Assembly (NCBI GenBank): GCA_963833505.1
Contig: CAWHYG010000005.1
Location: 640,037-704,036 of the forward strand
Source of the DNA: CAWHYG01 sp963833505
GTDB lineage: Bacteria > Eisenbacteria > RBG-16-71-46 > CAIMUX01
DNA: 64,000 nt
Reading direction: 5' to 3'
Both the position numbers and the translations under genes were made by a program. This document shows, piece after piece, positions 24,861-36,370 of this stretch (its first letter is position 1; every line of letters begins with the position of its first letter). The notes under the pieces are model-generated. The model had not been told where the DNA came from. It saw nothing but the letters and a program-made list of their open reading frames with translations, and ran no database searches.

Positions 24861-25508
24861 TTAGAAGATGGAGGTTCCGGCCAGATCGGGCCGGTCGAGG
24901 TTGCCGGGCTCGGCATCCGACTTCCCGTCTCCGGGACCGTCCTGATCGTCGCCGTGGTCATCCACCCAGATCTTGACGGTCGCGTCGGTCGCATCCACCG
25001 AGACGAGATCGCTCTTGCCCTCTTTCCCAAGCTCGTGGATGGCGGCCAGGAGATCGAGATGATCGGTGTCCGCGCTCAGGAGCGCCGCCGCCACCTTGGC
25101 CGGAATCCGCACGTCGATGTCCTCCGGCGGGTCGGTGTCGTGGTGGATGTGGATGAAGACGTGGTCGTCTTTCTTGGTCACCCGGACCTTTTTCACAGGG
25201 CTGTCGACGGTCACGTAGTCGCCGTCGGGGGAGTCCTTGATCGCCTGGAGCGTGGCCCTCAGGTCGGCCTCGTTCAGCTCATGCCCGTTGACGACGTGGA
25301 TGCGCCCGCCGTCGTCCCGATCCGTGTGGATGGCGGGAAGGACCGTCTCGATCAGGTGGAAGGGCAGGTTGATCCGGACGACTTCCGCCTTCTCCTTCTT
25401 GGAATCGACGCGGATATGCAGCCAAAGGGAGTCTTGTGATCGCGCAGCCGGTGCCGTCGAGGCCGTGATGGTCGCTAAGAGCGCGCCGAACATCAGGTTG
25501 CGGAACAT
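24861..25508 (-). CDS. Exported protein of unknown function downstream of the sigma operon
   Basis: A 215-residue protein starting MFRNLMFGALLATITASTAPA, a signal peptide, with GGAGGTGGGG just before ATG 25508. The mature part is acidic and has two similar halves: VRINLPFHLIETVLPAI with VDSPVKKVRVTKKDDHVFIHI, then VRIPAKVAAALLSA with VDATDATVKIWVDDHGDD. I do not recognise a named domain. It follows the ECF sigma, anti-sigma and exported-protein genes on the same strand, 139 bp after the last of them, so it may belong to that regulon. Confidence 0.75.
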   Translation of the reverse strand: MFRNLMFGALLATITASTAPAARSQDSLWLHIRVDSKKEKAEVVRINLPFHLIETVLPAIHTDRDDGGRIHVVNGHELNEADLRATLQAIKDSPDGDYVTVDSPVKKVRVTKKDDHVFIHIHHDTDPPEDIDVRIPAKVAAALLSADTDHLDLLAAIHELGKEGKSDLVSVDATDATVKIWVDDHGDDQDGPGDGKSDAEPGNLDRPDLAGTSIF

Positions 25509-25647
25509 ACCCCACCTCCGTTGTCCGATTCGGATCCGGCGGACGCGTTCCTCCGGCCCTCCTGGGATGTTCTACGAGATGCGCGCCCGGGATGTTGCCT
25601 GAAAATCTCGGGACGGACCCGTCGCGATCGGCACCGGCCGCTCCGCG

Positions 25648-26487
25648 TCAATACTCCTCTTCCTGGACGCGCGCCTTCATTTGCGTTTCGGAAATCCGGC
25701 CGGCCGAATAGTCGCGCAGGTCCTTCATGCGCGCCCGAATGAGCAGCCGCGAGAACTTGTTGTCGAGGAAGTACCGGCTGTCCTGCAGGAAGGCCGCGAC
25801 CGCGATCGACTGGTCGTCGCGCAGCGTCGTCATCGTGTCGCCGTAATCCAGGAGCGTCTGGATGATCTCCTGCTTGCCCGCCTGGTAGACTGCGGCGGGA
25901 TCCGACTGCGGATGTCTCCGGCCCCGGCGATCCGAGGTGATGAACTTCGCGGATTTCAGGGCCGAGGCAGCGATCGAGTCCGCCATGCTCTCCAGCCGGG
26001 CGGCGTTCGCTTCCAGGCTTTCGGCGGCCGATCCGGAACTCGGCGGTGGCGGTGGCGCCGGAGGGGCACCTGGAGCGGCGATGGTCGTGGTGTCGCTGCT
26101 GTCCGCGTCCGCGCCGAAGATCATGGAGGTGCCGTTCTTGCCCCTCTTGACCCGGAACCCGCGGAGCGCGCCGTTCCGGAAGAAGCTGGCCGGACCGGAG
26201 AAGGCGTAGGAAAAGTCATCGTCCGAGGTGAGAGATGCCTCGACGGTGAAGACGGCGCCGAAGTCGTTCAGGTAGATGCCGTGCGTGCTTTCACGGCCGC
26301 TCACCCGGAAGTTCGGGCTGTCGAGGAGCACCTTGTCCAGGATTCCTTCCATGATCCCGATCTGGCGAATCTGCTTGGCGGTGCCTTCCGGAGCCGCGAC
26401 CGCGCCGGTTCCGATCGCGGCCATCAGCGCCGCCATGGTCAGGCCGGCCATGCGGCCGCGCGAGCGCGAAGAGGACCTGGGATTCAT
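25648..26487 (-). CDS. Exported protein of the ECF sigma operon, unknown function
   Basis: A 279-residue protein with an N-terminal export signal (RMAGLTMAALMAAIGTGAVAA). It has a beta-rich N-terminal half (VFTVEASLTSDDDFSYAF), a poly-Pro hinge (APPAPPPPPSSGS), and a helical C-terminal half with YLDNKFSRLLIRARMKDLRDY. The first four bases of its start overlap the anti-sigma stop (ATGA), so it is translationally coupled. No domain is recognised. By position it may be a target or envelope-stress sensor controlled by the sigma factor. Confidence 0.78.
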   Translation of the reverse strand: MNPRSSSRSRGRMAGLTMAALMAAIGTGAVAAPEGTAKQIRQIGIMEGILDKVLLDSPNFRVSGRESTHGIYLNDFGAVFTVEASLTSDDDFSYAFSGPASFFRNGALRGFRVKRGKNGTSMIFGADADSSDTTTIAAPGAPPAPPPPPSSGSAAESLEANAARLESMADSIAASALKSAKFITSDRRGRRHPQSDPAAVYQAGKQEIIQTLLDYGDTMTTLRDDQSIAVAAFLQDSRYFLDNKFSRLLIRARMKDLRDYSAGRISETQMKARVQEEEY

Positions 26488-27320
26488 GGTTTGTCTCCTT
26501 CTCTGGTTCCGAGCGGAACCGTCTGCGGCGCAGTCGCGCCGGCGGGGCCTTGTTGCTGGAGGTAGTCGATGGCTGCCTGCGTCCTCGCCTGGTTCTGCTG
26601 AAGGCCCAGGCCGACCGCCTCGATCCGGGCGCGCAGCTCTTTGTAGCTTTGCTCCTGCCGGTCGTTGAGGCCGGTAAAGGCCGTTTGCAGCACCCGTCCC
26701 GTCTCCCGGTCTCTCCGCTCGGCGTCATCGGCGAGAATGACCAGCATCGATCGGCCCAGAGTCCGGACGACGTCGTCGAGCTCCGTCTGGGTGACCATCG
26801 AGGCGGCCGGAGCAGCACGCGATGCGACCGAAGCCGGAGTTTCCGAGGTCGCTTCGCGTCCCAAGCGGAAAGCCAGACCCCCAGGGATGCGTTCGACCCG
26901 AAGCCCCGCCCATCCGAGGCCGACGAGCAGAAGCGCGGCGGCCGCCAGGGTGAACGCCGGGACGAGGAAACGGCGAAGGGACCGCTGGCGGCCTGGGCGG
27001 GTCACCACCTGGCCAGCGCCCGGCGCTTCCGCGCTCGTTCCGCCGCCTGGCGTGCCTGCGATCCATCCGACGCGCTGCGCTCCGTCCGAGACGCCGCCGC
27101 CAGCCGTGGTGCGGTGGACGAAAACGACCCGGGGCGGCGCCTCCGGAATGTCCCATCGGGAGAGAAGCGAACGCGTCTTCTGCAGCTCTTCCCATTCCGC
27201 CCGGAGAGCCGGATCGCCGGCGATCTGCTTCCTCAGGTCTTCCGCCTCGGAGGGCGACAGCTCGCCGTAGAGAAGGGCGATGAGCAAGCCGAGCCGCGGA
27301 TCCTGTCCTTCATCGGTCAT
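26484..27320 (-). CDS. Membrane anti-sigma factor
   Basis: A predicted anti-sigma factor that holds the adjacent ECF sigma factor at the membrane. The 278-residue protein has a cytoplasmic N-terminus resembling anti-sigma domains (LIALLYGELSPSEAEDLRKQ, DPALRAEWEELQKTRSLL) but without the His/Cys zinc site, then a Gly/Thr-rich linker and one membrane helix (FLVPAFTLAAAALLLVGLGWAG, about residues 118-139). The periplasmic region has a coiled-coil-like stretch rich in Gln (ELRARIEAVGLGLQQNQART). Its start overlaps the sigma stop by 4 bp and its stop overlaps the next gene by 4 bp. Confidence 0.85.
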   Translation of the reverse strand: MTDEGQDPRLGLLIALLYGELSPSEAEDLRKQIAGDPALRAEWEELQKTRSLLSRWDIPEAPPRVVFVHRTTAGGGVSDGAQRVGWIAGTPGGGTSAEAPGAGQVVTRPGRQRSLRRFLVPAFTLAAAALLLVGLGWAGLRVERIPGGLAFRLGREATSETPASVASRAAPAASMVTQTELDDVVRTLGRSMLVILADDAERRDRETGRVLQTAFTGLNDRQEQSYKELRARIEAVGLGLQQNQARTQAAIDYLQQQGPAGATAPQTVPLGTREGDKP

Positions 27321-27910
27321 GGCGCAACCTCATCCGCCGTCCAACCGCGCGCCTCGAGGGCGCGCCGGACGGCTTTCAATCCGTAGAAGATCCGGGACCG
27401 TACGGTGCCGGCCGGAACCCCTGAGATCTCCGCGATCTCCTCGGTGGTCAGCCCGTGGAACTCCCGGAGCAGGATCGCGTTGCGCTGCGGCTCCGGAAGC
27501 ACCTCGAGCGCCTCTCGGAGCGAATCCTGCAAGCGGCTTCGCGAGGCCTGCCGGTCCGGCGCTTCGAATCCCGGATGCTCGACGGCCAGCCGGGCTTCAT
27601 CCAGGCCGTCCTCGAGGAAGGTGCGGACTTCCGCTTTCGCGCGAGAGGTTCGAGCCCGGCTTCGGGCCAGATTGAGCGCGATCTGGTAGAGCCAGGTCCG
27701 GAAACGGCTGCCGTCGCGCAACCGATCGATGGCCAGGAACGCCCGAACGAATGTTTCCTGGCAGAGATCCGCCGCTTCTTCCCGATCCCGCACGCGCCGT
27801 CTCAAGAACCGGTAGATGTCCGGTTCCCATCGCGCCGCCAGGGCGTTGAAGGCGCCCGGGTCGCCGCCCCGGCTCAGGGCCGCCAGGTGCTCGTCGCTGC
27901 GTTCGTCCAC
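27317..27910 (-). CDS. ECF-type RNA polymerase sigma factor
   Basis: An extracytoplasmic-function sigma factor of 197 residues. Region 2 is seen in FRRRV-like RFLRRRVRDREEAADLCQETF and FRTWLYQIALNLARSRART. Region 4 is LPEPQRNAILLREFHGLTTE followed by EIAEISGVPAGTVRSRIFYG, the DNA-binding helix-turn-helix. It is the first gene of an overlapping operon with an anti-sigma factor and an exported protein. Autoregulation is likely for such operons, but I could not pick a promoter in the repeat-rich region upstream. Confidence 0.93.
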   Translation of the reverse strand: MDERSDEHLAALSRGGDPGAFNALAARWEPDIYRFLRRRVRDREEAADLCQETFVRAFLAIDRLRDGSRFRTWLYQIALNLARSRARTSRAKAEVRTFLEDGLDEARLAVEHPGFEAPDRQASRSRLQDSLREALEVLPEPQRNAILLREFHGLTTEEIAEISGVPAGTVRSRIFYGLKAVRRALEARGWTADEVAP

Positions 27911-28111
27911 CGATCCTCCGGAGGATCCTTGCCGCTTCCACCCTGAGAGACGCCGGTCGAGCGCCGTCTGTTCAAGGGATTCGCGTGCTATGATGCGCTT
28001 GTTCCGGGGTGGGCGGAACGGCGGCGGACAAGAGGCGATCCCGGCGTCACCGGCGTGTCGCGGATCCGGATCCGGCGATCGCGAAGCTTCGGCGGCGGTC
28101 GGCAGCGACTC

Positions 28112-28247
28112 GGCGATCGCAAAGCGCCGGCTCGGGCCGGCGGGGAGACGGGATCCGGCGATCGCGAGGCGCCGGCTGAGGCCGGCGGAGAGTGCGGGTT
28201 CGGCGATCGCGAAGGGCCGGCGGCGGCTCGGCCAGAGGAACGCGAAT
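28112..28247. repeat. Three 45-bp direct repeats with GCGATCGC and GCCGGC hairpins
   Basis: Units start at 28112, 28157 and 28202, each opening with the palindrome GCGATCGC; a fourth, diverged copy of the palindrome is at 28074. The first two units each contain a perfect GCCGGC stem with a 4-nt loop (TCGG or TGAG). The array lies in the 338-bp region between the divergent sigma operon and the RelA/SpoT-like gene and ends at that gene's start codon. Confidence 0.85.
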
Positions 28248-28248
28248 A

Positions 28249-29514
28249 GTGGAAAAGGCCTACCAGGCGCACCCCTTTCTGGACCCCGACCTATCCAACG
28301 ACGACCCCGGCGTCTTCCGGCATCTCTACAAATGGTACCTGCAGATCCGGGAAAATGAGGACGAGTACAACGACCTGTTGAACAAGATCCTCCATCCCCT
28401 GGGGGAGCGGCGGCCCCTTCAGACGAACCTCGTGACCGTCTCCTACTACCTGAACGAGGCAGTCAGCTATCTGGGGGAGCTCATCCAGATGGTGCCGCCG
28501 GAAACGAGAGCGCCCGTGAGCCCCCGTCCGGAGGTGATGGGCTGCCCGGACATCCGGGACCTCCTGACCATGATCTTCGAATCGGGCGACCGGCGGATCT
28601 CCTTCGAGGCGCAACGCAAGCTCTATCTCACCAAGCTGTTCTTCGACGTGGACCATTGCTGGGAGGTGCAGCGCGGGGCCGAGCACAAAGAGAGCTTCGA
28701 GGCGATTCTCGATCGGGAGCTGTTCAGCCGCGCGGTCGATCGGCGGCGGGTGGAGCTCTGCTATCGGATCCGGCCGGACGGCGAATCGATCGAGTACACC
28801 TTCGGCCGGAACGGAACCGAGCAGGAATGCTGGGCCTTTGATCTTCGCGAAGTCGAGACGATCCGGGAGGGTCGGCCCGTGCGCTTTCACATCTACTACT
28901 ACTCCTGCCGGTTCAAGCGGGAGATCATTCCCTTCCAGTATCAGCGCGGCGCCGACCACTATCAGCTCGCTCCGATCGAGGTCTGGCCCGGACTGACCCG
29001 GCGCCGGAGCGCCTCCATCGTGAGCAAGATGATCCGGAAGGGGGAGAACGACCCGCGCTGGATCGAGGATCTCATCGGCGCCATGTTCATCGTGGAGGAC
29101 CTGTACGAGATCGAGAACCTGAAGGAGATGCTCTTTTCCCTGTTCGGGGGCGTCTTCCGGATCCGGAATCCCGTCGACACCCTGACCCGGCCGGAGGATC
29201 GCGCCCTGCTCAATCCCTGGTCCGGGCAGGGCTACGAGGTGTACAAGGCGGAGGTGGACCTTCTGTACAACCCGGAGAGAAACCGCCTGCCCATGCCGTA
29301 TTTCTTCACGGTCGAGCTTCAGATGTACACGCTGGAGAGCTACCTGAGGACGATTCACAGCGCGCACTACGCCAGCCACCAGATGCTGAAGAAACGCCAG
29401 TTCCTGGAGGGCCTGGCGCCCTGTCTCTTTCCCGAAGCGATCTACGGCAGCGGGCTGCGCGACGCCCTGGCCGCCGGGGGGCGGCCGCCGGCGGGTTCGA
29501 ACGTGGCGGCGTGA
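28249..29514 (+). CDS. Divergent RelA/SpoT nucleotidyltransferase-like protein without an HD domain
   Basis: A 421-residue protein whose C-terminal 180 residues match the RelA/SpoT synthetase pattern. The match covers SASIVSKMIRKGE (about residues 253-265; family KxxxSIxxKMxRKG), then IEDLIGAMFIV with Asp274 at the metal-binding position, GYEVYK with Tyr329 where the family has GYxSLH, and FFTVELQMYT with Glu356 where the family has EIQxRT, followed by a His/Tyr-rich helix (IHSAHYASHQ). The first 150 residues are unlike the HD hydrolase or TGS domains, so this is not a long RSH enzyme. It may be a small alarmone synthetase-like or related nucleotidyltransferase. I chose GTG 28249 because GAGGA lies 9 nt upstream. 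A lipoate-ligase-like gene follows 149 bp downstream. Confidence 0.65.
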   Translation: MEKAYQAHPFLDPDLSNDDPGVFRHLYKWYLQIRENEDEYNDLLNKILHPLGERRPLQTNLVTVSYYLNEAVSYLGELIQMVPPETRAPVSPRPEVMGCPDIRDLLTMIFESGDRRISFEAQRKLYLTKLFFDVDHCWEVQRGAEHKESFEAILDRELFSRAVDRRRVELCYRIRPDGESIEYTFGRNGTEQECWAFDLREVETIREGRPVRFHIYYYSCRFKREIIPFQYQRGADHYQLAPIEVWPGLTRRRSASIVSKMIRKGENDPRWIEDLIGAMFIVEDLYEIENLKEMLFSLFGGVFRIRNPVDTLTRPEDRALLNPWSGQGYEVYKAEVDLLYNPERNRLPMPYFFTVELQMYTLESYLRTIHSAHYASHQMLKKRQFLEGLAPCLFPEAIYGSGLRDALAAGGRPPAGSNVAA

Positions 29515-29663
29515 CGATCGAGGCGGGTTGATTCTGCCGGGAGCGACGGCCCGGTCGGGCCGGTATCGGAGTCAACGGCAGCAGTTGGTCCGGGAACGGG
29601 TCCGGTCTTGCTGAGTGGTGTGGTCGCCGGCCGGGTCCGGTGCGCCCTGCCGGTCGTTGACGC

Positions 29664-30968
29664 ATGACGATGGATCCCGACATCCGCGTTGTTTCCTTCC
29701 CGAACCTCGATGCCGCGGGTCTGCTCCCGTTGGCGGAGGCGTTGCTCGACTGCATGAAACGGCCTGCCGATGCAGCCGGGAATGACGCCCCCGGCGGACC
29801 TCCCGATCCCATCCTGGCGGTTGCTCGGCTTGATCGCGCGTCCGTGCTCCTGGGGCGGTATCAGCGCGCGGCCTCGGCGCTTCGCCTCGATGCCGTGGAA
29901 ACGGATCGCTGCCCGATCTTCCGGCGCGCCGGCGGCGGGCGCGCCATCCTGGCGCCGCCGGGCACCGTTGCCTTCCTCCTGGCCCTGCCTTTTCCCGGCT
30001 CGCTTCTCCCTCGAGCGATCCCGGCCGATCGGGTCCTCAACCGATACGTGCGTGGGGTCATGGCCGCCCTCAGAAGGCTCGGCGCGGCCGGCGGCGCCTT
30101 CTACACCGGCCGGGACTTCATTCTGGCGGACCACGCGCAGATCGGTGTCATCTCGCAACAAAGCGCGCTCGTGGGGCCGACGCTGTTCGAAGCCGTCCTC
30201 GCGATGGATGAGCCCTTGGAGCTGCCGGGCCGCTACCGCGGCTATCCCGAGCATTCCGATCTGCGGGCGGCGGGACCCGCCTGGACCGCGGTGGGCCGGA
30301 TTCGAGGGCGGACATCATCGATGGAAGAGATCGTCGAAGCGATATCGGAAGGGTACGAGGAGGCCTTCGGATGCCGCGCGGCGCCTGCTCCCGAACTCGA
30401 AGAGACCCTTCGAGCCGCGGAAGAGCAGCGACGGGGCCCCCATCGACCAGACGATCGAGATGCGGCGGCGTCCAGGTCCGCACCCGAAAACACCACGGAG
30501 CAGGCATCCACGTCGGGTCTTCAATCCATGGTCCGGCCGCCGACGCAAGGGACCGCCGCTTCCGCGAGATCCTGGCCGTCCGTGCTCGAAGAGGAACAAG
30601 GCTGGAACGCCAGCGGCGTCGCCGAGATCCCGATCGGATTCCTCGAGGCTCTGATCCGGATCGAGCGAGGTTCCGCGGATCGGCGAACGGATCCGGCGGA
30701 GCCGCCGGGCGACGGGCTCGCCGGCCGCGGCTTCGATCTCCCGGCCGTTCCGCCGATGTCCCCCGCCGTCGAGGTGCGTTTCCGCGGCGACTTCATCCTT
30801 CCCGAGTGGATCCTCCGGGGGATGGAGGATTCGCTCCGCGGCTGTCCGCTGGAATATCGCGAGATCGGGAAGCGCATCGATTCCGCTTATCGAAGGTCCG
30901 GGGCCTTTGCTCACGGTCTGCCTTCGCTTCGGATCCTGGCCGAAGCGGTTCTGGCGGCGGTCGCGTAA
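29664..30968 (+). CDS. Lipoate-protein ligase A-like protein with an altered active site
   Basis: A member of the biotin/lipoate ligase fold. Residues 58-110 (RASVLLGRYQRAASALR; FRRAGGGRAILAPPGTVAFL) match the LplA core motif R-R-x-G-G-G. Residues 149-165 (GRDFILADHAQIGVISQ) align with the segment that carries the catalytic lysine in LplA (RKxxGxA), but here the position is Gln. Residues about 240-330 are low-complexity linker. The C-terminal 60 residues (CPLEYREIGKRIDSAYRRSG) resemble the accessory domain. The protein is therefore likely a non-canonical transferase or binding protein. It is on the same strand as the RelA/SpoT-like gene. The start could be ATG 29664 or 29670, with no clear ribosome site. 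Confidence 0.7.
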   Translation: MTMDPDIRVVSFPNLDAAGLLPLAEALLDCMKRPADAAGNDAPGGPPDPILAVARLDRASVLLGRYQRAASALRLDAVETDRCPIFRRAGGGRAILAPPGTVAFLLALPFPGSLLPRAIPADRVLNRYVRGVMAALRRLGAAGGAFYTGRDFILADHAQIGVISQQSALVGPTLFEAVLAMDEPLELPGRYRGYPEHSDLRAAGPAWTAVGRIRGRTSSMEEIVEAISEGYEEAFGCRAAPAPELEETLRAAEEQRRGPHRPDDRDAAASRSAPENTTEQASTSGLQSMVRPPTQGTAASARSWPSVLEEEQGWNASGVAEIPIGFLEALIRIERGSADRRTDPAEPPGDGLAGRGFDLPAVPPMSPAVEVRFRGDFILPEWILRGMEDSLRGCPLEYREIGKRIDSAYRRSGAFAHGLPSLRILAEAVLAAVA

Positions 30969-31240
30969 CGCCTGGAGCGGCTGGTGGCGGGTGCCGCGCA
31001 CCGCAACCGGCGTGGTAGCGGCATGGACGCGGAAGGCCGGAACGCCCCAGGCCCCCCCCACAAGCCCGCTGCACGACGGCCGGAAAGCTGATAAAGTCCT
31101 GCTCTCGAAGTCGGGCGCGCCGCGCTTCCCGGCTGAAGGCTGCCTCGAGGAGAGGCCCGGTTTGTGCGTGATTTGAGCCGGCTGCAAGGGAAACGGGAGC
31201 TGCCGGCCGGTTCTGAGCCTGGAACAGGAAGGGGAGATCC

Positions 31241-34717
<3,477 letters not shown>

Positions 34718-34863
34718 TCGGCGGAGGTGCGGGCTCGCGGGATGACAGGGCGCACCGAACGGTCATTGACAACAGCGGGCCGTCAGGCGCGTTCGGGTCC
34801 TGGCTCGTCGGGGCCGCGGGCCGGCCGTCCGGTGAGCGGGTCGTATTTTCTTCCGGCACGGAG

Positions 34864-34891
34864 TTGACTTCCGAGCCGGATCTGCTATAAT
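34864..34891 (+). promoter_or_regulatory. Strong sigma-70-type promoter upstream of rsgA
   Basis: TTGACT (34864-34869), a 16-nt spacer, and a perfect TATAAT (34886-34891). The predicted start is near 34898, giving a leader of about 270 nt before rsgA. Confidence 0.75.
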
Positions 34892-34942
34892 TCCGAGGTT
34901 GAGGTTGATTTACCGTCCAGACTCGAAAGGAGGCACCGCCCG

Positions 34943-35002
34943 ATGACAGTCCACATGCGCGAACTGACCGTGGTGCGTCCTCGAGCCGCCGTTTCGGCCT
35001 GA
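34943..35002 (+). CDS. Short leader ORF (19 residues) ahead of rsgA
   Basis: ATG 34943 is preceded by AAAGGAGG at about 8 nt, the best ribosome site in the neighbourhood, and reads 19 codons to a TGA at 35000-35002. The peptide has Arg at residues 6, 12 and 14 and ends AAVSA. It lies between the strong promoter and three spaced direct repeats. It could be a regulatory leader peptide or a chance ORF; I see no matching family. Confidence 0.45.
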   Translation: MTVHMRELTVVRPRAAVSA

Positions 35003-35066
35003 TTCCGGCTCAACCAGCCGTTTCGTCCTTTCCGGCTCATCGAGCCCTCTCGTCCCTTCCGGCTCA
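35003..35066. repeat. Three copies of TTCCGGCTCA at 27-bp spacing in the rsgA leader
   Basis: TTCCGGCTCA occurs at 35003, 35030 and 35057. The sequence between copies is similar (…AGCC-TTTCGTCC and AGCCCTCTCGTCCC), so the unit is an imperfect 27-bp direct repeat. It starts immediately after the leader ORF stop. Confidence 0.85.
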
Positions 35067-35166
35067 CCAACGACGCACCTCGGAGAATTCCACTCGCCGT
35101 GGATGGCTCCTCTCTTGCCGTCCGGCGGCGGAAGTAAAACCAAGTCCATCATGAGGTGCAACAGTC

Positions 35167-36231
35167 ATGGATCTTCCCGCTCTGGGATGGGATGAGTTCT
35201 TTCTAACGGGGTTTGAACAGTACACGGACTTCGCGCCGGGCCGCGTGGCCGAGCAGCATCGGGACCGGTGCCTGGTCTGGGATGAACGGGGCGAGCTGAC
35301 CGCGGAGATCGCCGGACGCCTCCGGTTCACGGCCGACTCGAAGGTGGATTTCCCGGCGGTGGGCGACTGGGTCGCCCTAGAGCGGACCGGGGAATCGTCG
35401 GGCATCATCCACGCGGTCCTGCCGAAGAAGACGCTGCTCCTGCGCCGGGCCGCGGGGATGGTGACCGAAGCGCAGGTCCTGGCCGCGAACGTCGACGTCG
35501 TCCTCGTCGTGGCCGGCGCGGACCGTGATTTCAATCTGCGGCGCCTGGAACGCTACCTGACCATGGCCCGCGAGAGCGCGGTTCCGGCCGCCATTGTGAT
35601 CAACAAGGCGGATCTTCAGGAACAGATCGAGGATCTGGTGCAAAAGGCGGAAGCGGTGGCGGGAGGGACGCCCGTGCTGGCCGCCAGCGCCGCCACCGGC
35701 GCCGGGGTCGATGCCCTTGAAGGGCTGATCGGATCCGGTTCGGCCGTGCTGGTCGGGTCCTCCGGGGTGGGGAAATCCAGCCTGATCAATCGGCTCCTGG
35801 GCGAGGACCGACTCAAGACCACGGCAGCGCGGGAAGGAGACGGCCGCGGCCGCCACACCACGACCAAGCGCCAGCTACTGCCGCTGCCGCGCGGCGGGCT
35901 CATCATCGACACGCCGGGAATGCGGGAGGTCCAGGTCTGGGCGGACGAAGACAGCCTGAACGCGGGATTCGAGGACGTAGAGGCCATCGCCGCAGGCTGC
36001 CGGTTCCGGGATTGCCGGCACGAAAACGAGCCGGGCTGCGCCGTCCGGGCAGCGCTTGAGTCGGGAGCTCTCTCCGTCGGGCGCATGGAGGGATACCGCA
36101 AGCTCCGTCGCGAGGTCCGCTTTCTCGAAACCCAGCAGAGCGCGCGCGCTCGCCGGGAAGAGCAGGCGCGCTGGAAGCGGATCACCCGGTCGGTCCGGGA
36201 ACACATGCGGATGAAGTACGGGGAGCCGTAG
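35167..36231 (+). CDS. rsgA: RsgA, ribosome small-subunit-dependent GTPase
   Basis: RsgA is a circularly permuted GTPase that acts late in 30S subunit assembly. The 354-residue protein has an N-terminal OB-fold segment, then the permuted G motifs in the order G4 (VINKADL), G5 region (VLAASAATGAGVDAL), G1 (LVGSSGVGKSSLINRLLGE-type P-loop near residue 197) and G3 (IIDTPGMRE). The C-terminal zinc site is CRFRDCRHENEPGC. The end is Lys/Arg-rich (WKRITRSVREHMRMKYGEP). GAGGT lies before ATG 35167. A degraded copy of the last third of this gene occurs at 42.5-42.8 kb. Confidence 0.96.
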   Translation: MDLPALGWDEFFLTGFEQYTDFAPGRVAEQHRDRCLVWDERGELTAEIAGRLRFTADSKVDFPAVGDWVALERTGESSGIIHAVLPKKTLLLRRAAGMVTEAQVLAANVDVVLVVAGADRDFNLRRLERYLTMARESAVPAAIVINKADLQEQIEDLVQKAEAVAGGTPVLAASAATGAGVDALEGLIGSGSAVLVGSSGVGKSSLINRLLGEDRLKTTAAREGDGRGRHTTTKRQLLPLPRGGLIIDTPGMREVQVWADEDSLNAGFEDVEAIAAGCRFRDCRHENEPGCAVRAALESGALSVGRMEGYRKLRREVRFLETQQSARARREEQARWKRITRSVREHMRMKYGEP

Positions 36232-36265
36232 TCGGGCCGATCGAATCCTCCAGGCGTGGCTCTCC

Positions 36266-36285
36266 CGCCACCGGTCGCGGTGGCG
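36266..36285. terminator. Hairpin after rsgA
   Basis: CGCCACCG and CGGTGGCG form a perfect 8-bp stem around a 4-nt loop (GTCG), 35 nt after the rsgA stop and between two convergent genes. No T-run follows, so termination activity is uncertain. Confidence 0.45.
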
Positions 36286-36370
36286 TGAGGTGCTGGTCTT
36301 CGTCCGGCCCGAGACAATCATCGCTTGGCGACGACGGAGCGTCACGCGTGCTTGACGAGCGACCGATCCA

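Noticed and set aside
28074..28209. GCGATCGC copies resembling the cyanobacterial HIP1 palindrome
   Set aside because: They occur only as part of a local 45-bp repeat; nothing else suggests a cyanobacterium.
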